Shown: positions 32,501 to 45,537, counted from the first letter of the stretch. The stretch is DNA of 64,000 nucleotides from Panagrolaimus kolymaensis (GCA_028622995.1 JAJQJQ010000074.1:605686-669685); one strand, 5' to 3'. The notes: generated by a model from the sequence alone, not told the origin. Made by a program: numbers and translations.

Positions 32501-32709
32501 ATGTTTTTTTTTCAACATTTACTTTTAATTGAAGCATGTGAAAGTAAGTATTTCATAATTAAATAATAATTAGTTTTTGTCACCTATTTTATAGTTAGAA
32601 TACAAATGGATCAAATGGTCTACAAAAATAAAATTTTAAATAATAAAAAATTTATTAAACATCCAACATTCATTTAATTTATGTAACAGAGTTAAGCATT
32701 ATAAAACAT

Positions 32710-34210
32710 TTAAGATGCACTATTTGTGTGAGTTAAAGGTGCAACGTGTGGTTCATCAAAGCAACAACATCTGCTAAGAAGTCGTTTCGATAAAGATTTT
32801 TGTAAGAAAGAAATTACAATTTGTCGATAACTTTGAACAGAAAATATTGTTACTAATGGATTTGCTATTGGTATCCTATAAATAAATTTTATGCCACAAT
32901 GTATAATTTGGATTATTATAGCTGCTTACCAACAACACATGAAATTGACAATTATTCCTAACCCTTGCACATTTATTAATGCTATAGTTGAAGTAATTGC
33001 ACATCCAATTGGGATTAGTTCAAAGATTAATGGAACAGTAGCCTAAAAATAGAAATAAATTAAGGCGTCAATACAAAAAAATTTCAAGTTTGTAAAATGT
33101 TAGCATTGTTTTTAGCTTTTGCCAAGAAATTTTTTTCGTCACGAGACTAGACTTTGGTTGCGTTCTAAATAATACCTGTAAAATTAATGTTTTTGTCATT
33201 TGATTATGCATTAGTCTTGTTTGAGCAGAAAAATAATTTTCCTGATCCTTAAGTTTTTTCCATACTTTCCATGATGAAAATATAGTAATTCCATATGAAA
33301 CCGAAACCAAAAAATATCCATATGCAAAAGTAATTCGAAGAGGCCATCGTTGGATTTCAGCTACCATAAAAAATGGAATTCCACGAAAGTAATAAATATC
33401 ATTTTTGAGGAGTAAACTAAGTCTATCGTGTGCTTCATTTTCCGGCCAACAAGAATATGTACAAACTGCGGCATAAGATGAAGATGTAGCTGTAGCAATA
33501 AATAATAAACCGAAATATTTTTTATTAGAAATGGTAGTTTCTCGAACGATCAAAACATATCGATAAATAAATTGTACAGGGATGGAAGTTACACAACAAA
33601 AAAGAGTAAATAACCAACACCCAGCTAATATGCAATTATATGGATATGGAATAACTTTTAATAAATCACTTGCAATAAAATAAAATGCACCATATTTATA
33701 ATCGGTATGCTTAATAAAAACAAATTAATGATGGTAAAAAAAAATTTTTAAAACAATAGGGAAAAATGTCAAAGTTAAAATTTAAGTCATATGAAACGAA
33801 AAAACTGCTCTTTCGTTTCAAGATGCAAAATAAATTTTGTGTAAACTACCTTACTCCACAAAATTAAATTCGAAATATATTAAAAAACTTACCCCTTTTA
33901 CAATTCCATTAAAAAAAATTAACAAAACATCAAAAAAGCAATTTTGAATTAAAACCTTTTTATAAGCTGAAATTTTTTTAGAAGTTTTAAAAAATATCAT
34001 ATATAATAGAAATCCATTAAGAATCATCCCAAAACTAGATAAAATATCTGATGCAAATAAAAATATAGCTTGCAAATCTACCAAAGGCTCAATTTTATTA
34101 TTTGTGTCGTTTAGCATGGTTGAAAATAAATTTGATACATAAGACAATAAATTTGTTTTAGACGACATTGATACTTTATTTACACTATATTTTTTTGCTT
34201 TTTTTGGCAT
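32710..34210 (-). CDS. Chemoreceptor (7TM GPCR, Str-like), four exons
   Basis: Exon 1 from ATG 34210 (or in-frame ATG 34168) to ~33893, with TM1-TM2 (SDILSSFGMILNGFLLYMIF). Exon 2 ~33720-33183 with YRYVLIVRE after TM3 and a Cys/Trp-rich loop (TYSCWPENEAHDRL). Exon 3 ~33042-32944 (ATVPLIFELIPIGCAIT). Exon 4 ~32882-32710 with IPIANPLVTIFSVQSYR, then a basic Cys-rich tail. NPL-TI--V--YR after TM7 and the P-----P-G segment of TM6 are typical of Str/Srj receptors. It differs from the surrounding array and is not its paralogue. Junctions keep frame; no stops seen. Confidence 0.75.
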
Positions 34211-34542
34211 CTTTTTAAGAGCTTTGTGTTTTGAGTAAATTTTTTAAATTATATATTTCACTCGAAAAAAAGTTTTCATGGAGACCATGATTATTGGTGG
34301 AAATATACTATTTTCGACGCTTGCTAGTGTTACATCAAACTATAAAGAAGCGGAGAAAAAGAAAGATAAAGTGCTACTTTTATATTTTATTTCACTTTTT
34401 CCCTTTTTGTATTTTTGATATCTATCAATAAAAATTATAAATTTAATTAATGTTTTAATTTGTACAATATTTGTTTTTTTCTTATTACAAATTATTTCAA
34501 ACATTTTTGAACCTTTTTTATTATACAAAACAAAAAATTTTT
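34211..34542. other. AT-rich spacer, nothing recognised
   Basis: About 330 bp between the Str-like receptor and the sulfotransferase-like gene. Confidence 0.4.
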
Positions 34543-36305
34543 TTAGTCATCTAATCCAGAAACATCCCGTTCCATTTGGAATTTTTCTGCATAATGTCGG
34601 AGAGTTTTTTTTACTTCATTAGTCATTTGAGTAATTCCAACATTTTTGTAGCTTTCTTGACTCATAGGTGTATTGGCTTGAGAATCATGTTGAGTTTGAG
34701 CTACAGCATTGGCGATGCATGTTTGGGGAATGGAAAGCTAAAAATGAAAAAAAATAATTATTGCAATAAGAAAATATTTTTGGGTTTACTTTATCAAAAA
34801 TAGGTGATAGAATAGTTTCTGGTGAAGCCAATAATTCATCATACCAAACTATTGGAAAATCAAACAATTCTTGATTTTGTTTATAAATCAAATATGGAGC
34901 TCCATAAATAATCATCGCAAGTTCTTTATTGGTTTTGGGTTTTAATTCGCGAACTAAAGCCCACTCAACTGCAGCACGATAAAAAAATATCATTCCTCCA
35001 AATGGAAAAAACAATTTGTAAAGATTAATTGCAAGCAAAACATTTTCAAAGAATGGAACAATCATTCTATCAACAGAATTTAGACCTTTTCGACGAAACA
35101 TAAAAATGTGTTTCATTTCCGGAAAATGTTTAGCGAGATATGGGACCAAATTAATTTCAACAGAGCTACATTTGTAAACAAATAAATGAGATGATGGAAT
35201 CCCTTTTCGTAGATATTTAATTGTGGCTGGAAGGAGACGGTTAATTTTCTAAAAAAAATTTCCACTGAGTCTCCAAAAGGTATGAATTTAGCAGTAAAAA
35301 TATGGATTATCGAAACATAATTTTTTTAGGCGAATAATATATTTTAAAATTTTGGCAAAAATAATTAAAGAAAAACATACTTTTTCATTCCAATAATTAT
35401 TTTTTAAACCCACGGCCAAAATGCTTAAACAATGATGTTCAGCAATAACCGTGGAATATCCATCTTGTTGAAGCATGGCCCCGAAAAGCGTGCTTCCACA
35501 TCTTGCGGTATTTGAAAAAAATAAAGTTTTTGGAGGTTTATAATCTATTTCAAGTTCTTCACATAATGAAATATATCCATCTAAATCCATTTGAGCGACT
35601 CGAAGGGTTTCAGCATAAATTGGAAGATGTACAAATGGATATTTATTGATAGTGTAATAAAATAAAGGTTTTGGAAGTTCAACCATGATTGCGCCATTCT
35701 AAAATAATTACAACAAGAATTAAAAGATTATTAGCATCCCACATAAAATAAAAGCAATCTCTGGGCCCAGGGTTTTTATGACGAAAATAAAATTTTACGC
35801 GACTCTCGCTACGAGACATCCGTTTTTTTGTGGCAAATTTTATGTAAGTAATTAACCGTTATTTTAATAGATGCCGAGAGCAAATCAAAGCGCTAATCTT
35901 TTTTTGCATTTTTTGATTTGTTAGCCCAGAATCCACACAACAAAAGATAAAATAAATTTATTTTCTTGCAAAGAGTTTAAGTAAGAAATCTTTTTTGTTT
36001 AATTAAGGCAATAATGCTATTATAAAAAAAAATCAGACCTTATCCAATGAATAAATAGTCCACTGAGGAGATTTGAGGGTTTCAATCGAAATAAATCCAT
36101 CATCAACGGTAATGAAATCTTGTCGTCGAGCAATATCCAAGCGATGGTAAGAAAAAATTATTTTTTGTAGCCGAGCATGTTTTGGAGGAATTTCAATTGT
36201 TTTATTAAAAATTCTCCAAATTATTTTGATCCATTCAAATAAATTCCAAAATAATACATAAAATAATACTTTTGCAAGTAAAAAATATGCTTCCCATGCA
36301 ACCAT
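34543..36305 (-). CDS. Sulfotransferase-like P-loop protein with N-terminal membrane segment
   Basis: Exon 1 36305-~36040 (MVAWEAYFLLAKVLFYVLFW, a hydrophobic anchor). Exon 2 ~35700-35380 contains FFSNTARCGSTLFGAMLQQ, the 5'-PSB loop (N-x-x-RCGST) that binds the sulfate-donor PAPS in sulfotransferases. Exon 3 ~35250-34795 has KHIFMFRRKGLNSVDRM, fitting the 3'-phosphate motif (R--------S). The last exon ~34740-34543 ends with a hydrophilic tail and stop at 34543. Topology (short N-terminal anchor, then catalytic domain) suits a Golgi-type or other membrane-bound enzyme, but the N-terminus could also just be hydrophobic. Substrate unknown. Intron 1 is ~330 bp and AT-rich except 35760-35935. Confidence 0.75.
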
Positions 36306-36714
36306 GACTTAACAAAGTGGTTTTTTTGGTGAAAATTTTTTTTACACAAATAAAAAATCTTTTTGTAGTCAAAAATTTTTGTTCGTGCTTTTTGTCAATC
36401 TTTTTTTAAACCAGTTTTTTTCAAGGTTTATAAAGCAAAGCAACCAAACAAGGTCAAGTGTAAAGATTTTTATGGTGTAGGAAATGGTGTCTCTTTATTT
36501 TATTAACAATAGTTTTTATAAAACAAAACAAAAAAAATAGTTCCTTTATTGTAATTATACATAAGTGTTAATTGCCCCTTCTTTTTATATATAAAAAATT
36601 CTTTTAATACAAAAATTCATTATTGTAGAAGCGATAATACGCATTCTCTGAATATTTAAAAAAGCAAATGTTTAAAAATCAAATCATTTAATGGAAGTTT
36701 TTTTCTATTGTTTA
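36306..36714. other. AT-rich spacer, nothing recognised
   Basis: About 410 bp between the sulfotransferase-like gene and pseudogene j. Confidence 0.4.
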
Positions 36715-37781
36715 TTCAAAATTATCACAGGATGTGATGAAGTTGAATGAATTTGCAAAACATACCTGCACGTATAAAAGTTTATGTATTCTTTTCTTGT
36801 GGTTTTACTAAAAAAGAAAATTTTTTTTAAAATTATTTAAAAAAGCAAAAATGCTAACCTTAGTAACAACAATGAAACGCTTCCAATCCAAGCAAAAATA
36901 TCAGCGATAAACGGTAAACATGCAAGTAAAAAAGCGGTTAACTCTTTATTTGATGCAAATAAGGATCGTCCCATAGTGTTAGCAAGTCGAAAAACTTGTA
37001 CGATAAAAATCAAACATGTGACAACTGGAAATATATGTATTTAGCAACAATATAAATGAAAATAAAACAAAGAAACTTACAAAATAAACTTTTATCGTTT
37101 CCATTTGTTGAATGATCCCCAGATTTAAATTTAATAAAGGATAAAATATTCAAAATAACTGCAAGGAAAGTTGTTGAAATATAAATTGATGTCAATAGAG
37201 TATAATTAAGTTTAAGTAAATCTTGATTTAAGAGAGTTGTTACAACAATATTATCATCTCCAAAAATATACGCGCCAGGTTCATGAAACTTATAGCAAAT
37301 ATTCAAAAATGGTAAAAATATTATCGCATAAATATACTAATTTTTTCTCCAAATTTTGTCGTGCTTTAGTGGAAACCAAAAAACGGTAAAACGATTCAAA
37401 GCCATCAGCAAATGTCCCAAATATTGAAAAACAGTTAAATAAACGGCAAGATTAAAGGTTATAGAAGCAAGAAAGTCATGAGCTTTGAAAAATTCGACAA
37501 ATAATAAAGGAATTTTTGTCGATAAAAGTATCTAAAATTATATGCACTTATTAAAAATTAAATAAAGTTTTTAATTGCTTCCATACTACTAATGGGATAG
37601 CCAAACTCACATTAAAATAGTTTGCTAAATCAGCGATAAAAACAATTCTAAAAATACTATAAAATGGCCCTTTGAAAGTTGTTTTTCGCTTTGCAAAAAG
37701 CAACACCAACATCGATGCATGAAATACGTAAATTATTATTTCAACACTTACAGAAATAATAATAAATTCAACAGACGGCAT
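36715..37781 (-). pseudogene. Chemoreceptor (SRG-superfamily-like), array member j, with a nonsense codon
   Basis: Exon 1 37781-~37614 (MPSVEFIIISVSVEIIIYVF). Exon 2 ~37535-37083 has NRFTVFWFPLKHDKIWRKN followed by TAG where all relatives have TGG (RRNWYIY). One G-to-A change therefore truncates the receptor before TM4. Exon 3 ~37023-36860 (VQVFRLANTMGRSLFASNKE, DIFAWIGS) and exon 4 ~36808-36715 (tail KTTRKEYINFYTCR, stop TAG) are otherwise intact, so the loss is recent, or this is a segregating null allele. Confidence 0.8.
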
Positions 37782-38345
37782 TGTTATTTTTTCAATAATG
37801 ATTATTTGGTTTTTGTTCATTTTATTTTTTTAATTGTTTAAACTTCAAGAAATAATATCTTTTTTAATCCATTACATATGCTTCATAGGTTTTATAGTTT
37901 TAAAAATTTGTTTTTCTTTTCTTTATTTTTAAATGTAATTTGTCTTTTTACGAGACAATTAGCTCTAAGTACAGCTTAATTGCTCTATGACTAATTTTCT
38001 TTTATTAATTCTAACTAATTTTTTGTTGTCGAAGATTTTTGAAACTTTAGACATTTGTACTTACACGAAATAAAATTATTTTAATAAAGGAAAAAAGCGC
38101 ATGCATAAATTCTATCCCACTTTTTATTATAGTTCATTCCAGAACAAAAAACACCAGAAGATATTTATTAAAAACTTTATAGACGTTGAGGAAAATAATC
38201 GCTTAAAATCATTTTAATTAATTCTTGGAAATACATTTAATTTAAAGAAAATATAATTTCCTGTTGTATGAAGTAGTATGTACATTACGTTGTGACACAA
38301 TAGTTCAATTAAATTCTTTGGTTATTAAGTTTAATATTAAAATAT
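37782..38345. other. AT-rich spacer, nothing recognised
   Basis: About 560 bp between array members j and k; nothing beyond A/T runs. Confidence 0.4.
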
Positions 38346-39435
38346 TTATAATTTGCCCAAAATTACTATGGGATTAGAGCCTGTTGAGTGAACTTGTGAC
38401 GATTTTTTGCATGTATAAAAACTTAAATATTCTTTCCGCGTCGATGGACTATAATCATTATGATTTTAATTAGATAATTAATTACAAAAGCTAACCTTAA
38501 CAATAATAATGAAATGCTTCCAGTCCATGCTAATATGTCAGATGCATAAGAAACAGTGGAAACTATAAAAGCCGTGACAGCTTCATTTGAAGCAAATAAT
38601 GGTCGACTAGCGTAAGAAAGTCGAAAGATTTGAACAATGAAAATCGAACACGTCACAACTAAAATACAAAAATAGTTAATTACAAAAGAAAGCGGCCAAA
38701 TAAAAACTGACGAAATAAACTTTTTTCACTACCGTTGGTTAAATTTTTATTCGACCGAAACTTAATAAATGACAAAACATTAAGTACCGCAGAAAAAGCT
38801 GTGGTTACAACATAGAGTGCTGTCGATATAAAATAAGTTATAGCATCCAAATTACGATTTACTAAAGTTGCCACAACAGTAGTATTATCCTTCCCAAAGA
38901 TAAATTCACCAGGTTCATGAATTCGATAACAAATATTCAAAAATGGTAATCCAATCAAAACATAAATGTACCAATTTTGGTACCAAATTGTTTGGTGCTT
39001 TATTGGAAACCAAAAAACAGTAAAACGATTGAAACCCATAAACAAGTGTCCCAAATATTGCATATTTGTAAAGTAAGTTGCTAAACTTATCGATATGGAA
39101 GCAAAATATTGATAGTTTTTGAAAAAGTCAACAAATATCACGGGTAATCTTAATGCGCAGCCAAACTAAAAAAATATTGAAAGGAGCTTTTAAGGCAAAA
39201 ACTGTCTTTTTTTATAAACCATTTCGAATACTTTTGGATCTCTGTAATTTGGTGAAAAAAAACTTACACTTATAAAATCCGCCAAATCTGCAATAATTAC
39301 AATTCGAAATATATCATAAAATGAACCTTTGAAAGCTGATTTTCGTTTACAAAAAAGCAAAACCAACATGGAAGCATGGAAAATATAAATAATTATTTCA
39401 ATCACTAAAATAATAATGGATATGATATACATCAT
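38346..39435 (-). CDS. Chemoreceptor (SRG-superfamily-like), array member k
   Basis: Exon 1 39435-~39267 (MMYIISIIILVIEIIIYIF; the second Met is also possible). Exon 2 ~39165-38713 (NMQYLGHLFMGFNRFTVFWF, KHQTIWYQNWYIYVL, YRIHEPGEFIFGKDNTTVVA). Exon 3 ~38658-38498 (VQIFRLSYASRPLFASNEAV, DILAWTGS). Exon 4 ~38452-38346 with tail SPSTRKEYLSFYTCKKS and TAA. It is the most upstream member of the array. The gap TYA(SRP) suggests a small deletion of one or two residues against GRP/GRS of others. Probably functional. Confidence 0.8.
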
Positions 39436-39852
39436 CTCTATTTTTTTCCGTCTTTATCTAATTTTATAAACTTCAAAAAATAATTAAAAAATTTTAATTT
39501 TTAAAAAGCACTTTTGTATTTTAGAATAAATGAAAAAAGTGAGTGTTTCTTCCTTCCTTTTCTAGCACACATGATGCAAAATTAATTAAAAAAATATTTA
39601 ATTGTGCTGCTTTTTTTGTTTGTTAATGGCTTCATAGAAAATAAATGTTAGTCGTTTATTCAAAACTTATAAGCTATAACAAGAATTTAATTTGAGAGCT
39701 ATTTAAAATTAAAACAACAAAGAAAAATCTAAAAGCATGTGTATAAATAATGTTATAAAAAAATGACTCATATGAATTTTTGTGTTTTAAATATTCAAAA
39801 TATAAAATTGTATTTTCAATTTTATCAAAAAAAATTCTGAACGACCGCTGCA

Positions 39853-41063
39853 TTAAATTTTGCTTCTTTCATTATTTTGTAAATGAGTCGGCTCAATAGT
39901 TTCACTCTTCTTCAAATTATTTTCATTAAATTCCTTAACATTAAAAAGCATAATATGACATCCCGTAGCTCCATCGTGAATATGTTCGAATACAAGTTTA
40001 CCATTGGCTTTGTAATCTTTGTAATCAAAACAAAAGAGTTCTATTGCACCATGCTAAAAGATATTTTGCATTTGGCGCCAAGAGGGAATTTCAAATTTTT
40101 ATATTTACTCACTTTTTTTAATGTTTCATATGAGGCAAGAGCTGAACAAACTGCAATAAAATAATTACAATTGAAATTAACTAAATTTTTTAAATATTCG
40201 TTTAATAAATATTCAGCTATTCCAAGTCTAAAAACAAAACAATTAATTATGCTCATAATATTGCTCGAAAAAATTCTTGTTAAATATAGTATTTAACCTC
40301 ATATAATTTGGATGTACACCCGTTGCAATGCCAAAAGTTAAATTTTTAACATCTTTGGGTAAAAATTTTCCAATTTGAGCAAAACATTCATCATGAATTG
40401 TTGCAATTTGATTAGCTTTGGAATTGTAAGGTTTGGAATTGATAACTGAAAAATAAAAAAATATTTTTAGTTTACTCTCGAAATTTTAAAACTTGAAACG
40501 AAGCATTTGCTTTCCTATTTCTGTCCCACATTTTTTTGTAACAAAAAAGAGGGATTTTGCTTACTTTGACTATAGTCGTTTTTAACCAAAAAAGTTGGAT
40601 TTGATTCAAAAAGTTTACCATTAAAAATATTTGATATCTCTTCTTCGGTGTAAAAAGTTTGTAATGTCGCTGCAATAAGTTTATTTCCATCAAAAACCAT
40701 CCAAGTCATTGGCTTTTTTAACGCTTTTTCAACCAAATCAAATGAAAATTGCTCCATATCTTCGAAACTTGCACCTAAATAAAAATTAATTTTTTAAAAT
40801 TTCATATTAAAAACTTTATAATTCAACTTTTTTAACATACCTAATGACTTTCGAAGATTATTATTTTTTGTAAAATGAACATTAAAAAAATTTGCTAATA
40901 AAACCAAATCATTTTTATCTGCAATTTCAATTCGAAGAAATTTATCTCCTTTCTTTGGATTCCATGAAGGATTAATAATTTTCCTTTCTCCTTTTAAGCG
41001 ATTATCCATATAAAAATCATCGTAAAGCGGGAGTCTTGGAAGGTGATTTGGCGATGATGACAT
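39853..41063 (-). CDS. GNAT-family N-acetyltransferase-like protein, about five exons
   Basis: Exon 1 41063-~40842 (MSSSPNHLPRLPLYDDFYMD, then FLRIEIADKNDLVLLANFF). Exon 2 ~40780-40565 (MVFDGNKLIAATLQTFYTEE). Exon 3 ~40445-40300 (FGIATGVHPNYMR). Exon 4 ~40226-40103 (LGIAEYLLNEYLKN, then FIAVCSALASYETLKK). Exon 5 ~40041-39853 (HGAIELFCFDYKDYK ...). The HPNYMR-LGIAEYLL junction fits the acetyl-CoA-binding motif A (V-P-yR--GiA--Ll) of nematode arylalkylamine-N-acetyltransferase-like proteins, though the usual Q/RxxGxG/A is loosened. Likely cytosolic. Substrate unknown. All splice joins keep frame. Confidence 0.7.
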
Positions 41064-41753
41064 GCTAGGATTCAGCTGCTAAAAAAATAAATATTTCATA
41101 AAAATATTAATTTTTTTATTTATTGAAATAAAACGCAAAACAACCAACGTTTGAATAAAAATGCAACATTTAAAATGTCAATGTTTGCAACAAATAAAGA
41201 AAAAAATATTCTAAAAATCAATTAAATTTGATAGATTTCATTGTTTAAACAAAAAGTTTTTTTCTCTTTCTTTTGGTTAAACAACATAATTCTTTCAATT
41301 GATAAGGAAGTTGCAATAAAAGGTTAAAACAGAAAAAAAAATTACCACAGAGTCCATTTTTTTTTGTAGCGCACAAAAAGTGATGTTATAACTTTGTTTA
41401 ATTTTTCTTCAATCAAATTCCTCTTTTTTTTTTAATTATTAGGTTACTATTTATATTGTAGAATCAAAGTTCAAAAAGAATTAATTTTTTTTATATTTTA
41501 ACAAAATGTCGTCCCACAATATTATAATCATAAATATTAATTAGAGCAAAGCGTGCACATTTCTTCAACGATATGTGAAAGCCCCACACTCATTAATTTG
41601 TTGAAGCGTTCTGAAGCTAGGAGTAATTAGCAAAAAAAACCATATTTTTATGTCTGAAATTCAATAATTTTTAATTAACTTTTTTTTTTCATTTATTGCG
41701 CATATAAAAATTATTTAATAATTCTGGTATTTTAATTTTGTGAGATTCTCAAA
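41064..41753. other. AT-rich spacer between divergent genes
   Basis: About 690 bp separate the acetyltransferase-like gene (minus) and the next receptor (plus); it should hold both promoters. No specific site recognised. Confidence 0.4.
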
Positions 41754-43139
41754 ATGTCTGAAAATCCTCCACATTTGTATATTTTAGTTTTGATTGAATC
41801 CATTATCGTCGAAATTGCTTTAGTTGGAGTAATAATTTTGAATTTAAGAACTTTGTATTGGATTAGAAAAGATCTGCTGCCAAGAAAAATATTAATTTCA
41901 AAAATTTTAACTTTTTACATTGTAATTTGGATTTTGGTAGCTTTAGTGACCCTTGTAAATAATACTTTTGTAATTGCATTTTGGCATCCAATAAGTAAGT
42001 TTCCAAAGTTTTTTTTCCTGAATAAAAACTTTATTTTTTCAGATATCGAATGCAATGTAGCGTTTTTATACATTAGTGGAGCGATTTATATGTCTCTTAT
42101 GCCACTTCCAGCAGTGGCATCGTTATTTTTGACCATCGAGAGATGTTTAATTTTGACTATTCATAATCCGGCAAAATTGAATAAATTACAAAAATTATTA
42201 ACATTTTTGGATGTTTTATTTACAATCTCTGTTACAGCTGTTGTATTAGAAGCATTTATTTCATCGGCTCCTATATCAATGGCCGGGACCACGAGTAAGG
42301 AATAATGAAAATAATATTAAAAACCCTTTTAAAAATGTCTTTTGCTTATTATAATTTAAGAGAATTATGAAATGTTATAAAATAATTATTTTATTAAGAA
42401 AAAGACTTCTTTGCTAGGTTCCAACAAAATTGACGTTTTTTATTTTTATTTAAGGGAATTAATAAACTATGCCATGCCGATTATTCCATATGCATAGGAA
42501 AGTGTGAGAAACTTAATTTTTTTCCCTTCTATAATTCACATGTATTCGGTATTCGGCTTACAAAAGCATGGGATACAAATTTGTCATAGAAATTTGCTTT
42601 TTTAATTTTAATTTTTTAGCCACTATAAAAGATTTTCCTGACGCAAAAAAGTAAAATCAATAAAAATCTTAGAATAATTATTTCGAATAAATAAAGACAA
42701 AAAATTTTTTTTAGCAAGCCTCCTTCCGGTTGCATTAAGCCGTGGTTTCGTTGCTGGTGAAAGGTTTAGTGAAATCCGCTTAACTCTGGCGTTCATAAAT
42801 TTATTAGCAACAATAATATTTATTTATTTTTTACGGAAATCAAAATTACAAAATAAAATTCAACAAGCTTTTGGAAATCTTGTGAAACATGTTTTGCTTG
42901 TTCAAATTTTCTTTGATCTTTCCGTTCATGGAATTCCACAAATTTTTGAAGCCATCACTCATACTCAAGCTAGCGACATGTTTGGAGCTTATGCTCGGTT
43001 ATTTTGTGCTTTGGATGGTTTATTTTGTTGTTTGTTATTTGCACGGTCAATTGGAAAGCTTCGCGGCAACAAAGTTATGAATGTTAATGTTGCTTTATCA
43101 TCCATGAAAGATGCACAAACATCAAATTTAAATAATTAA
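41754..43139 (+). CDS. Chemoreceptor-like 7TM protein, subfamily not assigned
   Basis: Exon 1 41754-~41992 (MSENPPHLYILVLIESIIVE, two TM helices). Exon 2 ~42043-42294 with PLPAVASLFLTIERCLILT, an E-R-C at the end of TM3 as in several nematode receptor families. Exon 3 ~42716-43139 with HVLLVQIFFDLSVHGIPQIF and DGLFCCLLFARSIGKLR, then a short tail ending in TAA. Intron 2 is ~420 bp, long for this region. Hydrophobic layout gives seven helices. The TIER motif and tail suggest the Sra/Srab/Srbc side of the receptor superfamilies, but I am not sure. Confidence 0.7.
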
Positions 43140-44185
43140 AAATATTTAATTAATTTTTGATTTGTTTTTATTGTATACTAATTTACATAGAAAAAAAAAC
43201 AAGAAAAATAAAAAACATAAAAAGATTAACCATGTAGAAATTTTTTTTAAATTCAAACAAAATAGAAATATTTTTAAAATAAATGAGATTAAATAATTTT
43301 GTGTACTTTCTTTTCTATCGTCATTTTCTAAAAAGAAAATATCGAATGTCCTTTAATTTTATTTTCTAAATTTTCATGTTAAAAACTAGACTAACATGAT
43401 TTTTCAATAATTTCGTGCTATGGAGTATTTTTTGATAGAAATATTTAGAAAAATTGATGCCAAATGTTCAAGCAACGTGTTTAGTCAAAAAAAAACATAT
43501 TAATCTTTAACTTTGTTTTAAGCCAATAAGTTTGTTGTCCAAAATTGCTTTTATGAGTTTTTTTTATTGGAAAGCACTTTATTGCTTCTTTACGTGCCTT
43601 TTTTTCTTCTCTCTAAAAGCCTTTTTATTATTATTAAATTAATAAAAGCTAATAAATATTACCAAAATATAATTTTATTGCTTTTTACGATGACAAAATT
43701 TTTTTTTCTCGATTATAAAAAATTTATTTTGTCAAAAAGTTGCGGGGTTTCACTTTTTTTCTCTTCGTTGATGGTTGTAAAAAGTAGCTAAAATAGAAGT
43801 AGCCTACTGAAGTTGTTTTACAATTTCCGCTGTTTCCCAGTATTTATAAATAGAAGCAAACATATTATTATTTTTATCCAAAACATTGTAATTTAGCTGG
43901 TATCAATTCATTTTGCTTTTATATTTGAACTTTTGCTTCTTTCATTTTCTAGTTTAACTTTTGCAAACTTTTCGTTATTTTAAGCATAAATACAGATTTT
44001 TAAACTTTGTATCGATACCACTCTGGTTTATGGACCAAGTTTTTTGGGTCTCGGTCGGAATTTTTCTTGATGAATTTTTTTATTTTTTACAGTACCTTGT
44101 GCAAATTTTGTGTTGTTCGATTTATTTTCATTAATATCTACATTTTAAAACAGATTTTTTATAGCTTTTATCGTTTTCAGGAATC
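43140..44185. other. AT-rich spacer, nothing recognised
   Basis: About 1 kb. Short Phe/Leu/Lys-rich open frames here reflect poly-T/A composition and are not credible genes. Confidence 0.4.
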
Positions 44186-45537
44186 ATGTCCGCAACATCA
44201 ACATATACTCTCCAAAACGGAACAATTTACACCAATGAAACAATTTATGAAGTTCCACTCGCGATTCACATATTTTTGAGATATTGTAATCTTCGAACAT
44301 GTTGCATAATTGTTTATTCCATTGAGTGTGCAATTTTGTTTTTAGCTCTTCTAAATGTTAGCTACTTTACATTGTTGCTATTTCAAAGAAAATTGTTGCA
44401 TGTTAACTTCCGCATTTTATGCTTTAATGATTGTCTTGGAAGTTTTGCAATTATTTTTATAAGGTAATTAACTTTATAAGTTTTTTTCCATGGATTAATT
44501 TTCTTTTTTGCTTTTCCAGATATATTTTGACAATCGAAATGTTGCTTCCTTCAATTCGAATTTATATCCCAGAAGAAATTTTTAAATATTTGTATAGCAT
44601 CGGTGATGGAATGCTTCAATTTGGAGTTCTTAATTTAGCGGCTATTTTATTTGAACGATGGTGGTCCACTATTTGTGCAAAAAATTATGAACATTATTTT
44701 AAAATTTTTCATATTGTTGGAATGGTTTCGTCATCGGTAAGTAAAGAGTTCCAGATTTTTTTAATAGAGTCCCTTCTCGAGCTTTTGGACTTCTAATGCA
44801 AAAAGAAGATAAAATTTTTATTTTGAATTTACTTATAAAATTTATTTTTAGTGGATTATTAGTTTGACTATAGCTGCATTAATGCAAATTATCCCTCCAG
44901 ATGCTTTTGGTATTCTTGTTGGCTCCCTCAATGCTGTATTCTTTACAGTAAGCTTCACCTTGTTTATCCTCGAGTGTTACCACTAAAGTTTTATTTTCAG
45001 GCTTTTATAATTTTATTTGTGTACAATAAAAGACTGTTGAAACAAAATGAATATAAAAATCTTTCTCATGCTTTTCAAGTTCGTGAAAATGTTCGAACCA
45101 TAAAATTGATGACGGTTTTGAGTATTCTAATGATTATTCATTTTGTTATCGCTGCTGGAATAACTTTAATGGTGCATCAATATGACCATAATTTGTAAGA
45201 CTACTTTTAGCTTTTTAAACTCAAAAATTATTGTTTTTATAATTTTTAGAAAAAAAGCAAATCGATACATGTTTTGGAAGGCTATGTTTAATGCCTTTTT
45301 TGCTACTCGTTGCTTCATACTTCCAAATACGGTTGTATGTTTATTGTAAGTGAGGAAATAAATTTCTTTAAAATTAAATTAAATATGTAGCTAAATGCTC
45401 TAACTCTCTTTTTTTCTTACAGCTTTCGAAAGCGTCATAATTCAATCAAATGCCTTCCAGAACATAGTTATGCTGTAACCGATCAAAGTTTATTGTACTT
45501 TACTGAACTCAAACGACAATGGGGAATTTTAAATTAA
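44186..45537 (+). CDS. Chemoreceptor (Sre-like), six exons
   Basis: Exons 44186-~44463, ~44520-44737, ~44852-44947, ~45001-45195, ~45250-45345 and ~45422-45537. Features: NFRILCFNDCLGS after TM1-2; AILFERWWSTICAKNYEHYF, matching the ER--A---YE block of Sre receptors; SHAFQVRENVRTIKLM before TM6, the R-Q--EN-R pattern of that family; and tail YFTELKRQWGILN. The N-terminus has NGT and NET glycosylation sites before TM1. Sre receptors are G-protein-coupled chemoreceptors of sensory neurons. All exon joins stay in frame; intact. The gene at 48016 is its paralogue with the same exon plan. Confidence 0.78.

Noticed and set aside
35758..35935. Possible small transposon in intron 1 of the sulfotransferase-like gene (TCTGGGC ... 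GCCCAGA)
   Set aside because: Only a 7-bp inverted match and no clear target duplication; could be chance.
43567..43791. 74-residue hydrophobic open frame
   Set aside because: Composition (Phe/Leu/Ile/Lys) follows poly-T/A DNA; no exon partners or conserved motif.
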